Part shown: positions 10,032-21,850 of the stretch, in pieces
Position numbering within the stretch: the first letter of the stretch is position 1
How the letters are laid out: each line of letters starts with the position of its first letter
Assembly (NCBI GenBank): GCA_963932145.1
Contig: OZ010578.1
Location: 36,916,190-36,980,189, forward strand
Reading direction: 5' to 3'
DNA: 64,000 nt
Source: Acanthosepion lycidas
Lineage: Eukaryota > Mollusca > Cephalopoda > Sepiida > Sepiidae
Translations under genes and position numbers: made by a program
Notes under the pieces: generated by a model
Database searches by the model: none
Seen by the model: only the letters and a program-made list of their open reading frames with translations
What the model was told of the DNA's origin: nothing

Positions 10032-11783
10032 AATGTGACTTTTGCCATTGTCTTTAAGAGACAAATTCAGAAATGTGCAGTTTCACCATGGCAAGTGTCA
10101 CTCTCATATCATTTTTACAACAAAATCTGTTTTTTTCTTCATTTTCATGTCTACCATCCTCAAATGATTGATCACAAAGATACAATGTAATAAATAGTAT
10201 GAGTAACTTGAGGGCTTTCTAAGCAATATTAGGCTACACTACAATTTGATGTCACCAAAACGTTGAGAGCATTGTTGTTCCAAAGAGTTGCTGTTGAACC
10301 TGGCTCTGCTGAAGTTCAATGATTTTGTTGAGGTACTCATCATTGACATCTATTGTCGCAATACTAAATGTGAACAGTTGTCTCAACCATGCTGGATATA
10401 ATTCTCTGGTGGCAAAGTATTCATTGAGAGACTTTGTGAGCTCATCTAAGTGCATGGCAATTGCTTTCTACAGCTCCCTAGGTACAGAAATGTCTCTGAT
10501 TCCAAACACGTCTTTCATCTTTCTTACAGTCATCCAGCAGAGAAAAGTTTGAAAGTTTATTATTTTCTGATTGCCCCTTTCTATAATGATAGATTTTATT
10601 GAAAAGCTTTCAGATTTTCTTTCACTTCAATGATGATGATTCCATCACCCTGCATCTGTTGACTGAGATGATTGACATCATCAAAGTTATTGGCCATGTA
10701 TGCCAAAATAAGAATGAACTCAGAATTTTCAAAGCAATCTGCATGACAATGTTGACCCTCTTGTAAAAACAGGGCTAATTCCACATGCATGGTAAAAACC
10801 TCATTCAGCACTTTTCCTCTGGACAAACACTAAATGTTAGAATGGTACAGGAGTATCTCAAATTCATAGCCCATTTCATTACAAAGAAGATGCAGTGCTT
10901 CATAACACTATTTTGAATGTACTTCATACATACCACTACAAATTTTAGTACTTCTGCCAGTTTTGGAGAGAAGGTTTTTGTTGCCAATGTATGCCTGTGC
11001 AGAACAATGATGTGTGGAACATCGACTTTCACCAGCGCTCCAAAACCAAACTGCAGAAACCATATTCCATGAAAGAGCGTTGTCTCTGAAGACATCATCC
11101 ACAAGTTTCTTCATGTTGGCTGCCTTGATTGTTTTTGTAAGAGGTTTACAAAATAAAAATTCTTCCTTTATATCATGTCTTTCACATAGCACATGAATAC
11201 AGCAAGCTAGCTTAAATTTCAATTTTACATCAGTGGTCTCGTCTAGATGGAGGTTGAATTTTGCTGGGCTTGAAATCAAATCTGCTTTTGATGGTGTCAT
11301 TTGAAAGAGGAATTTGGGTCAACTTAGCTTTTCCCATTATGATATTTGCCATCTTCAACACAGCTGGTTTTACAAGTGTTTCACCAATTGTGTATCATTT
11401 GCTTTGCTTCGTGATCAGGTATGCAACTTCATACAATGATGTGAGGAAGGGGTTGTCAATGAGTACAAAGCTAAGAACAGGCAGTCACCATTTCATTGAA
11501 TCGGGCTGTCTTCAGTGAGTGTCGTGGTCTTGTATTTCCCATCTCCATGCAGCTTTAGGAAATGTTCCCTTAGTTTATTCATTGCTAGACTAGAATTGCT
11601 CAACTTGGTATTGCAAGTCATGCATTGAGGATGCCGATTCCAATAATGTTCTATTCTACACATGAATCCATATTGTACATATACGTCGGACCATTTTCTT
11701 TTTTTGTTTGACATAGAATAAAGGGATTGCAAGATTAGGCAGGAAGTCACAAATGACTTGCTATCACGACCGTCAGAAGTCAA
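10032..11783 (-). pseudogene. hAT (Buster/ZBED5-like) transposase pseudogene
   Basis: Minus-strand relic of a domesticated-looking hAT transposase type (ZBED5/SCAND3-like). The N-terminal BED finger is visible at about 11,530-11,710: KKRKWSDVYVQYGF, then PQCMTC ... LREHFLKLH, with the C-x2-C and H-x4-H ligands retained. Next come the RNase H-like region beginning HLDETTDV (about 11,240), a PHIIVLHRHTLATKTF block (about 11,000), SRGKVLNEVFTMHVELALFL (about 10,790), MHLDELTKSLNEYFATRELY (about 10,420) and LQQSQVQQQLFGTTMLSTFW. A C-terminal dimerisation block with KNRFCCKNDMRV follows near 10,100, ending at a TAA at 10,032. At least three frameshifts and several stops break it. Neighbouring terminus: see 11,968-12,005. 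It would have cut and pasted the element; it is now inactive. Confidence 0.9.
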
Positions 11784-11967
11784 CTACTGAGCAAACCAAG
11801 TTCCCTGTAGCACAGATATCAAAGCCAAGTGATGTGGTGAGATCAGCTGTAGCCAATAATGGCCAAGCAGAGTGTGATGTCATGAATCATACAAGTGGGT
11901 GAACAGAATGGACACACACACACACAATATGTGTCTTGACCTAAACTCCTAGGAATGACTCATCAAA

Positions 11968-12005
11968 CCCATGGGGTTTGATTGAACCCAGGTTAAAAAC
12001 CACTG
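11968..12005 (-). mobile_element. hAT 5' terminus of the Buster-like element
   Basis: On the minus strand the element begins CAGTGGTTTTTAACCTGGG, the standard hAT terminal inverted repeat, about 220 bp upstream of the transposase start. No matching opposite end was found left of 10,032; it may have been lost at the 9,414 minisatellite. Confidence 0.75.
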
Positions 12006-12009
12006 CCCT

Positions 12010-12140
12010 AGATGATATCACTATGACCATACCAGTTGTTCCCAAGTGGTCCCCCTCTCTATGTACTGATCAGTCTTGATGCTGCTTAACTTTGATAATC
12101 ATACAGGAATTGCTGTATTCAACATGGTTTGACTGTATGC
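12010..12140 (-). mobile_element. 5S-derived SINE head fragment (copy 1)
   Basis: The minus strand shows 5S rRNA-like sequence: AAGTTAAGCAGCATCAAGAC, then a TGATCAGTACATAGA block and CTTGGGAACAACTGGTATGG. It directly abuts the hAT terminus. Only the 5S part is present; no tail was seen. Confidence 0.7.
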
Positions 12141-12159
12141 ACATAAATAATGCAAGTTT

Positions 12160-12890
12160 ATGCTTATTTTTTCTTTTCATTCTGAAATAAAAGCACATAT
12201 GTTTTCAACAATGGTTATTTCGTACAATATCTCCCCCTCAACAAACCTCATGTCTATCCTTTCAAATGCATTTATGACCAAGTTAAAGAATTTGTCCCAG
12301 ACCTTAATCTTTTATAAAAGGAAACCCCATCTACATGTACTTGTAAAGTGTGCCAGTACATTTTGGGTGGGAAGGGAAAAGATTTGATTTTTGTTTATTT
12401 TTCTTTTTTCTTTTTTGTTCTGTTGAGATTTTAGTTAAGAATGACTAAATCATAATAAGTAACATGTTAAATTATTTTTTTCTTTCTTTTTAAATACGTC
12501 ATGACCCTTCAAAATATGTGATCATGGCTCTCTACATCTTTAATTTTTTTTCTCTCCTTTTTATTTCTTCTTCTCTCTGTTAGCCCTGTGTAAATTTAGC
12601 TGTAACATAAGTCACAGTGATTAATATAAATAACAATTATAAATGTGCATTTTATTTGTACATGTATTTGCATGTTACATTTTCACAAATGTATGAGAAA
12701 TTAGTTTAATATTTTGATGTATTTTTTTTTTACTGTTAATGAGATAAATGCAAAAGGTTGTCACCTGAACACTGGTCAATCCAGAATACTATTCTGAGTT
12801 GGAAGCTCTCTTTAACTCATATTGTGTTATCCCGATGCTGAAGATGTATTCCGCTGACAGGTTGAAACTTTGGCAGTTCCAGATTGGATA
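12160..12890. other. AT-rich DNA with a minimal LINE tail scrap
   Basis: Positions 12,515-12,535 (GTGATCATGGCTCTC) match the minus-strand WRAMI coding motif of the common LINE tail. Nothing else was recognised. Confidence 0.35.
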
Positions 12891-12900
12891 GGTGATGCAG

Positions 12901-13812
12901 ATCTCTCTCTCTCTCTCTTCCTCTTCTCTCTCTCTCTCTCTCTTCCTCTTCTCTCTCTCTCTCTTCCTCTTCTCTCTCTCTCTCTCTTCCTCTTCTCTCT
13001 CTCTCTCTCTTCCTCTTCTCTCTCTCTCTCTCTTCCTCTTCTCTCTCTCTCTCTCTTCCTCTTCTCTCTCTCTCTCTCTTCCTCTTCTCTCTCTCTCTCT
13101 CTTCCTCTTCTCTCTCTCTCTCTCTTCCTCTTCTCTCTCTCTCTCTTCCTCTTCTCTCTCTCTCTCTTCTCTCTCTTCCTCTTCTCTCTCTTCCTCTTCT
13201 CTCTCTCTTCCTCTTCTCTCTCTCTTCCTCTTCTCTCTCTCTTCCTCTTCTCTCTCTCTTCCTCTTCTCTCTCTCTTCCTCTTCTCTCTCTCTTCCTCTT
13301 CTCTCTCTCTTCCTCTTCTCTCTCTCTTCCTCTTCTCTCTCTCTTCCTCTTCTCTCTCTCTTCCTCTTCTCTCTCTCTTCCTCTTCTCTCTCTCTTCCTC
13401 TTCTCTCTCTCTCTCTTCCTCTTCTCTCTCTCTCTCTTCCTCTTCTCTCTCTCTCTCTTCCTCTTCTCTCTCTCTCTCTTCCTCTTCTCTCTCTCTCTCT
13501 TCCTCTTCTCTCTCCCTCTCTTCCTCTTCTCTCTCCCTCTCTCTTCTCTCTCTCTCTTCTCTCTCCCTCTCCCTCTCTCTCCCTCTCTCCCTCTCTCTCT
13601 CTCTCCCTCTCTCCCTCTCTTCCTCTTTCTTTTCTCTCTCCCTCTCTTCCCCCTCTTTTCTCTCTCCCTCTCTTCCCCCTCTTTTCTCTCTCCCTCTCTT
13701 CCCCCTCTTTTCTCTCTCCCTCTCTTCCCCCTCTTTTCTCTCTCTTTTTTTTTTTCTCTCTCTTTTTTTTTTCTCTCTCTCTTTTTTTTTTTTTTTTTCT
13801 CTCTCTCTCTCT
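12901..13812. repeat. 900-bp (CT)n / TCTTCCTCTTC minisatellite
   Basis: Pure pyrimidine on the + strand. Zones follow one another: TCTTCCTCTTCTCTCTC units with variable CT spacers (12,901-13,170), a regular 17-bp form (13,170-13,400), a return to longer CT spacers, CCCTCTCT-rich units, CCCCCTCTTTTCTCTCTCCC units (13,640-13,740) and finally T-run/CT alternation. The 320-codon open frames are artefacts of leucine/serine-rich translation. This is a strong H-DNA candidate. Confidence 0.9.
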
Positions 13813-13819
13813 GTGTGGG

Positions 13820-14830
13820 ACTACAGTTATAAGATCTCTACACTGTTGACAATAGCTTGATGAGAACCAGGAATCAAATTGAAAAACTACTCAAGATTCT
13901 CTTGGAAAATCAAATCTTCCTGCATTTTTTGCATTCTCTTCTCTATAGTTCATAAATGACTTTTGTTTGGCATACTATCATACCCCCACCCTGTACATAC
14001 AAAACTAGAACAGGATCAACTGTTTATATTAGATTCAATTAATAAAAAAATTCACTCCTTGGTACCACATGACTTGCATGTCATGAGTCGTTTCTTCTCT
14101 TGCTCACATGGCATACGTTCTTGTTTCTGTTCCAATTTCATGACCTATGAGACTGTTAGGATGTCATTACAAGTTATTCCCCCTTGTGGGGGCAATGGGA
14201 GTTACTCAGATGCCTATCTCTAAATAACCTGATATATAAATCCAATTAAACTTTATCTAGTTTTTCTTTCTTGACCATTCTCAACTAAAATATTTGTAAT
14301 TTTAAACTGGTGTTATTACAGTGAATAATTTCAATGTTTAAGAGTTAAAAGAAAAAGTAAATTTTATTGTGCAGTGACTTTGTTATATAACAGTTTTCAT
14401 AATGTATAAAGGAATGCTGAGGATCTATCAGCTTGACCCACTTATTGAAATCTAACCCGCTTTTTGCTGGGACTGGTAAAATTTTTCAGCATTTCTTCAT
14501 GATTTTAAAGAATAATATAATGATAATAATGATTACTATATTTATTACTTTAATGTAATATGAATGGGAAAATAGCAAACAATTACCAAAGAAAACAAAA
14601 CAAAACAAAAAAAAAACACAGTTAATTCTTTGAGAAACCAGTATCTCCAAAAAATTGGAAATGTGTTGTAATCTAGAAAAGGTTACTGAATAGAATAATC
14701 AAAAGAAGATTGGTAATGAACGATAATACTTTGACCAGAACAACGCATATAAGATTTGCCAGTGGTGTGTAGAAGTAGTAGTCAACTGCTAGAAGTGGGT
14801 CAAGTGAATTCCACAATGAATCTCCAACTG
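13820..14830. other. AT-rich DNA, nothing recognised
   Basis: An 86-codon frame at 13,963-14,223 shows no family resemblance or motif and is not called as a gene. Confidence 0.4.
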
Positions 14831-15090
14831 CAGGATATTTACTAACCACCTGACACGGTTAGATGTGGCACAAGACTGAATTTAATGTGGGGTATCCAAG
14901 CCCATAGGCTTGGGCAAAAATTCCCCATAGACCCTGTATAAAATGGGGTTTGTTAGCTGTTTTCTGAGACAAGACTCAGCCCTTTGACATAGTCTTGTCT
15001 GGGGATCCTCTCTGCCTGGAGACAAATCTCTAACTGCAGACCAAAATACAGTATTTACTACTGTATTTATGTGAATGGGGGACATACACA
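14818..15090 (-). mobile_element. Dispersed SINE-like repeat (family R3)
   Basis: Shares GACAAAAATTCCCCATAG-type sequence, a following ACAAGACT ... CTTGTCT block and a GATCCTCTCTGC block with 30,285-30,490. Its left end (AGATGTGGCACAAGACTGAA, complement of a TTGTGCCACAT block) is shared with the SINE at 7,706. By relation to 7,706 it lies on the minus strand. The element's ends are not set. Confidence 0.6.
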
Positions 15091-15099
15091 CTATCATCT

Positions 15100-16370
15100 A
15101 TAGATATGCTACAACAAAATGAAATATAGTGTTAAAATGTGGAGAAAAGCAAAATCACAATATCATACAATGAAAACCACCACAGAAGAAATGTCCTGGT
15201 CTCAAACACTTTGAATCGACCCTGACTGCTCTAAACTTAAGATCCCTGCTGAAATAGAATATATACCAATATACATCCAATCATTAGAAAGTCTGTCTCC
15301 AAACATCTTATTATAATTTTGCTTGTCGCTCCCTTAGCATGACCATTACACTCTGTCGATACCTCAAATAATGGACTACTCCATTTTGATCCAAGTAGAA
15401 TGACGGAAAAGACAAATCAGATCTGCTACTTGGTTTCAGAAAATGAAATAAAGATAGAAGTGTTTAATAATCTTTGACAATATAATTAATGATTCTGTTT
15501 TGATTGCATTAAAGATGAGACCTATCAAAGACACTACTTGGTTTCAGTGAGAAAATGAAAGAAGAGAAGATAAAAGGGTTTAATGTCTGTCAGGGAAATG
15601 GAAAAAGTTGTCAATTTCAAATCTTTTCATTTGTACCCACCTCCTTATTAATAAAGAGCAGCACTTGTATTTATGATTGTTATTGCAATTTTGTTAAAGT
15701 CGTTCAGCTCAAATATTTAATAACATGATAGGGGAATTTCTATGGATATTTTTGTTGTTGTAGAATTTGCCATGAGCTTATTCAATCATTAACTGAAGAA
15801 TGAATTTATTGAAAAAAAAGTTTGAACAAAGTAACTATAAACAAAATGTTTTTTTTTGTTATCCTCTGCCAGTCACAATGATGGAGAAAGCATTTCCTTG
15901 CACCATTGCCAGTGAGACATGATGCAAGAGCCAATCCATTTCGCAAAGCTTGTCCCTTAATCATGACGCCATCCTGCCATTCCTCCGAAAAATTGGAATA
16001 GGGAAACCATGAAATTTTCATGTTTATTCTGGATAAACAATAATTAAAATATTAATGAGGAAATTAAACTATTTTATAAGTTTCTCTCTTTTTTTAAAAG
16101 TCTAGAATTCGAAATGCTTCCCCAAAAGTGAGGTTTATAATTCATTATGGGAAAAGAAAAGTATCCCTCAAAACTCAGACACATACAGAGGTACCTCAGT
16201 TGGATTCCTTATAGTGAAAATATTAATGAACAATATATTGATCTCTCTCATGTCAAAAAAGTATCAGGATTAAAAATAAGTGAAGAAAGCAATTTTTAAA
16301 GAATTGATGCAGACTCAAAATTGAGCAAATATGAAGCTTTTGAAAAAATAATCAGTGAAGATGATGTGAT
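15100..16370. other. AT-rich DNA, nothing recognised
   Basis: A small direct repeat, CTGCTACTTGGTTTCAG (near 15,424) and ACACTACTTGGTTTCAG (near 15,531), each followed by AAAATGAA, suggests a local duplication of roughly 110 bp. No gene was found. Confidence 0.4.
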
Positions 16371-16373
16371 TTA

Positions 16374-16376
<3 letters not shown>

Positions 16377-16407
<31 letters not shown>

Positions 16408-16500
16408 TGGGGGGGGGGGATAGAAACTTGCTTAGCTGTGATATTCTTTGTGGCTGAGTGGTAAAGCCCACTGGATCAAATGGTGATTTTGATCTCTGCC
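16377..16500 (+). mobile_element. A-run plus tRNA-like SINE head
   Basis: A run of about 29 A and 9 G precedes TGTGGCTGAGTGGTAAAGCC (A-box like, 16,450) and GATTTTGATCTCTGCC (B-box like, 16,484). This probably represents a degraded tRNA-derived SINE start. Confidence 0.4.
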
Positions 16501-16509
16501 GGAAATGCA

Positions 16510-18240
16510 TTTTCTTTGGTAAAATTTCTTGAATATGCAGACTGATAGACATAACATGCAGTGTTTAATAAATTAAATTGGAGGCGTCTATTTCAAATAA
16601 GATGTATCTGCTATAATAACGTTTGTAGTGCTTGTCTGTATGGGGAGAAAGGTGTGCATTCAGATTAGCATTAGTAAGCCTAAATACCTTCCCCTCACTC
16701 TAAATCAGTACTTAATCCAGCCATGTCCTCATTTCTCTGTCCAATCAAGCAAACGGATGTAATAATAAAATCTAAATATAGCCTGAATAATACAAGTCTC
16801 ATTTTGAAAGTCAAATCATTCACCTCATATCATGTCTGTTCTTATTTTTACTCTTAAAAATAAAATCTCTTTGCTTGCATTTTTAGGGAGTCTAAAAGTG
16901 TTTTTTTGTTAGTATTCCTCTTCTCCGCTAATTTTTAATGGTGACAATTTATTATTGTTACTAAGTTGTATCCTTATTTAAAGATGGAGGTTTGGAATAC
17001 ATGATGACGATGACATTGTTTTATTGTGCTTTTATGCTCGTGTCACTTTAGTTTATCTGATGTATATCAATGCACTGGTTGGTATTTAAATTGTTGCAGA
17101 AGAAGAAAAACAAGTTCTTATTGGCTAGCCTTCTGGATTTTTTTTTTTTTTTTTTTATCTATCACCATCTAATCACTTGAAACTGAAAGCTTTTTTTTTT
17201 CTTTTTTTTTTTTTTTCATTGTACTAGCAGCCGATGACAGACATAATAAATGCCTTTTTACTCATTATTTTTATTTATTTATTTTTTAAAATTTTTTGGT
17301 TGTTCATTTTCTTTTGGTTTTTATTAAAATAAAAATGACATTTTATTTACATATGGTTCTCTCTCTCTTTCTGTCGCTCCATCTTACACACAATATAAAA
17401 TAGAGAAAGGCATGGTGAAAAGTTTGTGGTCCAACATATTTGCTAAAAAAAAAATCTAATCAAACGTTTGATTTTTATCTTAAACATTGGTTTGACTGAG
17501 ATCTTTTCAGCACTCCCATGTGTGCATGATAGAGAAATAAGTCTGCTTATTGTGATTTACTTTGAGACCAGTTAACAATAACCAGCTGATTAAGTAAATG
17601 ATAAATGTTGAATTGGAGCAATCAACAGTCAATGTTATTGTGTTAAATTCATTGTTTTCAACATTAACCCCCCCCCCCAGCTCCCCTCAAAAAACAAACT
17701 CTGTAGCTTATTTTCATAATAAACTTAAAATATTTTTTACTATTGATTATTAAAAAAGTTTTCCTGCGTGCATGTGATGTAACAGAAATAATTGCACAAT
17801 TGCTACTTGATGCCTCGTACTCCAGGAGTATAGGGACTTCGAAAGCAAAACTTTTGTTGATTAATCTCCTCCAGTTTGATCGAACCAGTAAAGAACATCA
17901 TAATTTAGAAATCTTTTTCTTACAAAAGAAGACAATCTCAGGTCTTTGTTGCTTGGCAGCAACAGCGGATATGAATATGATTCTAATCACCTGTAATAAA
18001 ATCAATATTTAAACCAGCCAATATTCAGTGTGAAAGGAAAAGTAGACAGACAATTGGAGATTTTAGAAGTTGTGTTTCTTTGCCAAGGGAATGGTGTTTT
18101 CTCTTCCAATGCCTCTTTCAAATGAACCAGTTACTCATATTATACAGTAATAATTTGTTTTGGTTCCAGCTCTTTGTGATAAAGAATTCACTTTGAATTT
18201 TACCAAACACAACTCTTTCCATATCTGACTATATTTTTGA
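16510..18240. other. AT-rich DNA, nothing recognised
   Basis: Contains two T-runs near 17,140-17,215 and a C-run near 17,670. A frame of 89 codons at 17,743-18,012 has no recognisable motif. Confidence 0.4.
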
Positions 18241-18260
18241 GATGAGGTATTATGTACATT

Positions 18261-18692
18261 ATTTAAATTATTCGGACTATTGTCCTCATCTTTGTCATCA
18301 TCACAATGTTTTGGCCGTTGTACACACCGGCCGCCTTCAGGTGGTTGGAATGCCAAACTGAACCCTTTATCTCACTCACTGGGGCAGACTGTTCTAGTTC
18401 CACATGCCATGTTTAATGGATGTCAGTTATCTCTTGTTAATTTCCTTCTGAAAGTTCTCCACTGCCCTAGCCAAGTATTGAACTCACACTCTTTGGGTCC
18501 AGTCACTGGATCTAACTAACGCCTTTATCCACTGTGACATGTGTCCTTGAGGAGCAGTCTACCCCTGTGAGCAAAATAAAGGGTTCAGTTCGACATTCCA
18601 ACCACCCGAAGAAGGCCGGAGTGTACAACGGCCAAAACATTGTGATAAATATGGTGACAAAGATGAGGACAATAGTCCGAATAATTTAAATG
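18261..18692. repeat. Inverted repeat of a dispersed element around a tRNA-like SINE
   Basis: Left arm 18,261-18,395 and right arm 18,552-18,692 are inverted copies, each containing a GAAGAAGGCCGGAGTGTACA-type block (or its complement), ACAACGGCC and GATGAGGACAATAGTCCGAA. The roughly 155-bp spacer contains, on the minus strand, a tRNA-like piece: CAGTGGATAAAGGCGTTAG as A-box region, GTGAGTTCAATACTTGGC as B-box region (18,468-18,545). A third copy of the arm sequence is at 23,740-23,895. Confidence 0.75.
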
Positions 18693-18725
18693 CTTAAATA
18701 CAATGCTTTCCTTTCCCCCCAGTAG

Positions 18726-19313
18726 GTTCTGATTCTAACGTTCTGATTCTAACGTTCTGATTCTAACGTTCTGATTCTAACGTTCTGATTCTAACGTTCT
18801 GATTCTAACGTTCTGATTCTAACGTTCTGATTCTAACGTTCTGATTCTAACGTTCTGATTCTAACGTTCTGATTCTAACGTTCTGATTCTAACGTTCTGA
18901 TTCTAACGTTCTGATTCTAACGTTCTGATTCTAACGTTCTGATTCTAACGTTCTGATTCTAACGTTCTGATTCTAACGTTCTGATTCTAACGTTCTGATT
19001 CTAACGTTCTGATTCTAACGTTCTGATTCTAACGTTCTGATTCTAACGTTCTGATTCTAACGTTCTGATTCTAACGTTCTGATTCTACTGTTCTGATTCT
19101 AACGTTCTGATTCTAACGTTCTGATTCTAACGTTCTGATTCTAACGTTCTGATTCTAACGTTCTGATTCTAACGTTCTGATTCTAACGTTCTGATTCTAA
19201 CGTTCTGATTCTAACGTTCTGATTCTAACGTTCTGATTCTAACGTTCTGATTCTAACGTTCTGATTCTAACGTTCTGATTCTAACGTTCTGATTCTAACG
19301 TTCTGATTCTAAC
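18726..19313. repeat. 42 x 14-bp satellite (GTTCTGATTCTAAC)
   Basis: Exactly 588 bp, or 42 units of GTTCTGATTCTAAC, in constant register. By eye, unit 26 (19,076-19,089, ending ACT instead of AAC) is the only variant. There are no spacers, so it is not a CRISPR-like array. The array is strikingly homogeneous and its length of 14 prevents any continuous reading frame. It abuts CCCCCCAGTAG on the left and GTTGAATGC on the right. Confidence 0.95.
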
Positions 19314-19399
19314 GTTGAATGCTTTCTTGGCTCTATCTATGATTTTCTTCATTTTACCTTCTCATATTAACTTTCCCCAAGGCTATATTCCCCAAAAAT

Positions 19400-19400
<1 letters not shown>

Positions 19401-19432
<32 letters not shown>

Positions 19433-19535
19433 GTTGGGGTTGTTGTTGTTGTTGTTGTTTTTTGGTATTTTTGTTTTGTGTTTCTGTTTGTTTGTTTTTT
19501 TGTTTTTTTGTGTGTTTTTTGTATTTTTAAATCAA
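19401..19535. repeat. T-run and GT-rich low-complexity tract
   Basis: About 32 T residues are followed by (GTT)n and TTTTTGTTTG-type sequence. Confidence 0.9.
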
Positions 19536-19539
19536 TTCA

Positions 19540-20500
19540 CCCAAAACAAGGTGTTAATGCAACTAAGACGCGAGGGAATGCTGGGAGTGAAAGAGAATGA
19601 AAAGTAACTAGAAACCAATCCCAAACAGGTGAACTGGTCGATAAAAAATATTGATGTTCCTTTCTGTAAGTTTATACGAAACCTGTTTGTTTTTTTTTGT
19701 TTTAACTCCAGGATCTTTTCTGAGACTTGTGTAGATGATGTATAGTAGACTGTTTTAATAAGCAGCTCTACTACTTAACTACAAAAAAAAGGTAGTGAAA
19801 TTAAATAAAACCTGTTATTCTATACTGTTATGAATTCTCCCAATTCTACTAGTCATTTTTTATGTAGACCCAGACATATTTAAGCAACTTGATTACTGAT
19901 CAAAATCCTAAGTTGCTCATAAAAAATATCATGTATTGACCTGATTTTTTTTTTCTGCAAGATTTTGTTATATCTTTTAAAAGTTTGAGTTTTCATGCTC
20001 TGTTTTTTCCTAAAGTGTTCTTTATCCTTGAACTCAGAATCCTAATTCATAATCTCTGCAAACCATTCCTAACACCTCCTTGCACATACTGAGGTGGGCA
20101 GCAATGATGCAGTAATCAGATACCAAATTTACCTTTTCACAAAATAAATATGAAGAGTAAACAATGTCAAGTGTGCATTTTATATTCAGCTGTGATTTTC
20201 ATGAATATTTTTAAATTTATCAAATTTTGGCAAACAGTTATTAGAAGGTATGCTCATGCAAAAGCTTAAACTTTCGACATTTCTAAGATTTCTCTGGCAT
20301 TGCCTAAAATATTCTGGGAACTTTTGTGTTAACTAAAAAGTTAACACGACTTAAACAAAATAGCATGACCTTGTGCCATTAGCCTTCTTTAATTCCCTTT
20401 ACACACTAAAAAGTAGATGTTAAGGGAAATTTCTTTTTTTGTTTTTTTTTTATTTAATTTTTCTTTCTCTTTGTGTCTTCCTCATTTCTTTTTTCCTGCT
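19540..20500. other. AT-rich DNA, nothing recognised
   Basis: A short inverted repeat GTGTTAACTAAAAAGTTAACAC lies near 20,327-20,348. No gene. Confidence 0.4.
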
Positions 20501-20995
20501 CCCCTCCATTCTCTTTTTTCCTCTCTCCTGCCTGTCTCTCTTTTTTTTTCCTCCTCTCTCGCCTGTCTTTCTTTTTTTTTTTTTTCCTCCTCCTCTCCCG
20601 CCTGTCTCTCTTTTTTTTTTTTCCTCCTCCTCTCCCGCCTGTCTCTCTTTTTTTTCCTCCTCCTCTCCCGCCTGTCTCTCTTTTTTTTCCTCCTCCTCTC
20701 CCGCCTGTCTCTCTTTTTTTTCCTCCTCCTCTCCCGCCTGTCTCTCTTTTTTTTCCTCCTCCTCTCCCGCCTGTCTCTCTTTTTTTTCCTCCTCCTCTCC
20801 CGCCTGTCTCTCTTTTTTTTCCTCCTCCTCTCCCGCCTGTCTCTCTTTTTTTTCCTCCTCCTCTCCCGCCTGTCTCTCTTTTTTTTCCTCCTCCTCTCCC
20901 GCCTGTCTCTCTTTTTTTTCCTCCTCCTCTCCCGCCTGTCTCTCTTTTTTTTCCTCCTCCTCTCCCGCCTGTCTCTCTTTTCTTTTTTTTTTCCT
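20500..20995. repeat. 33-bp pyrimidine minisatellite
   Basis: About eleven very similar 33-bp units (CCTGTCTCTC, T8, CCTCCTCCTCTCCCG) from about 20,636 to 20,975, with divergent T-length variants at both edges. Because 33 is divisible by three, all six frames stay open for about 200 codons; these are not genes. Pyrimidines lie on the + strand. Confidence 0.9.
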
Positions 20996-20999
20996 TCTC

Positions 21000-21850
21000 T
21001 CCCGACTGTCTCTTTGCCTTTTCAATGGTCAAATTCCTGAAACAATTTCTTGCTCTAACTACAGAGCTAAACCTCACATTTTTGCAGCAAGCAAGTAAAC
21101 AAATTGTACAAAGACAAAAAAATGTGTATAATTCATTTTAAAGATGGCGGCCAGTATACGTTAGTCTTTTTTTTATTGTCTTGACATTTTATCTGCCACA
21201 TAATCGTAACTCTATAGATTACCAAGATATGTCTTGGTTGGGTTGGATGGTTTGCCTTGATGACATTCTACAAGAAATGTTATTCTTGTCATAACATATC
21301 AAAGAAATAAGCTGAACTGGTATTCATCTATTTAACAAAGATAGCTACACTTAGAAACATATTGATACAATGTATTGAATTCTTTTGAAAAATAATGGGG
21401 TTGTTTTACAGCAGTTGTTTGTGCTATTGGTTTCAATTTTGTTTTATGACGTTGCAGTTGGTTATTGAAACCAAAAAAATAGTATCTGTGAACTGTGTTG
21501 AAATTCAGACAGGCTGTTTGTTTCCACTTTCTTAGGAAAGGCATTAATCCATTTTTTTTTCTAAGCTGTGGGTGAAATAGCAGGGTAGATTGAACCTTGT
21601 TGCAGAGGTGGAAATGGGTAAACTGGAAAACGAAACCTTGTTGTTACTAATGTGGAGATTAATTCCTTCTCCACTTCAGTAAATGTAAATCCAAGCATCA
21701 AACAAGAGGACATTGAGTAGGAGTAAATAAATATATAATTTATTTATTTATATAGAAAAACTGGTAACTTCTATCTGTTGTAAAATTAGAAGTGAAATGG
21801 ACATTGGTGTCCATCATCATCTCTTAGCGTGTTTGTATCATTGTGGGGTC
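21000..21850. other. AT-rich DNA, nothing recognised
   Basis: No gene or shared repeat seen. Confidence 0.4.

Noticed and set aside
12870-13860. 320-codon leucine/serine frames on the plus strand
   Set aside because: Pure CT repeat DNA; no start context, domain or non-repeat portion.
18726-19313. CRISPR-like array
   Set aside because: The 14-bp units are contiguous with no spacers, and the window is eukaryotic.
20417-21141. Open frames of about 200 codons in several frames
   Set aside because: 33-bp minisatellite artefact; several frames are open at once on both strands.
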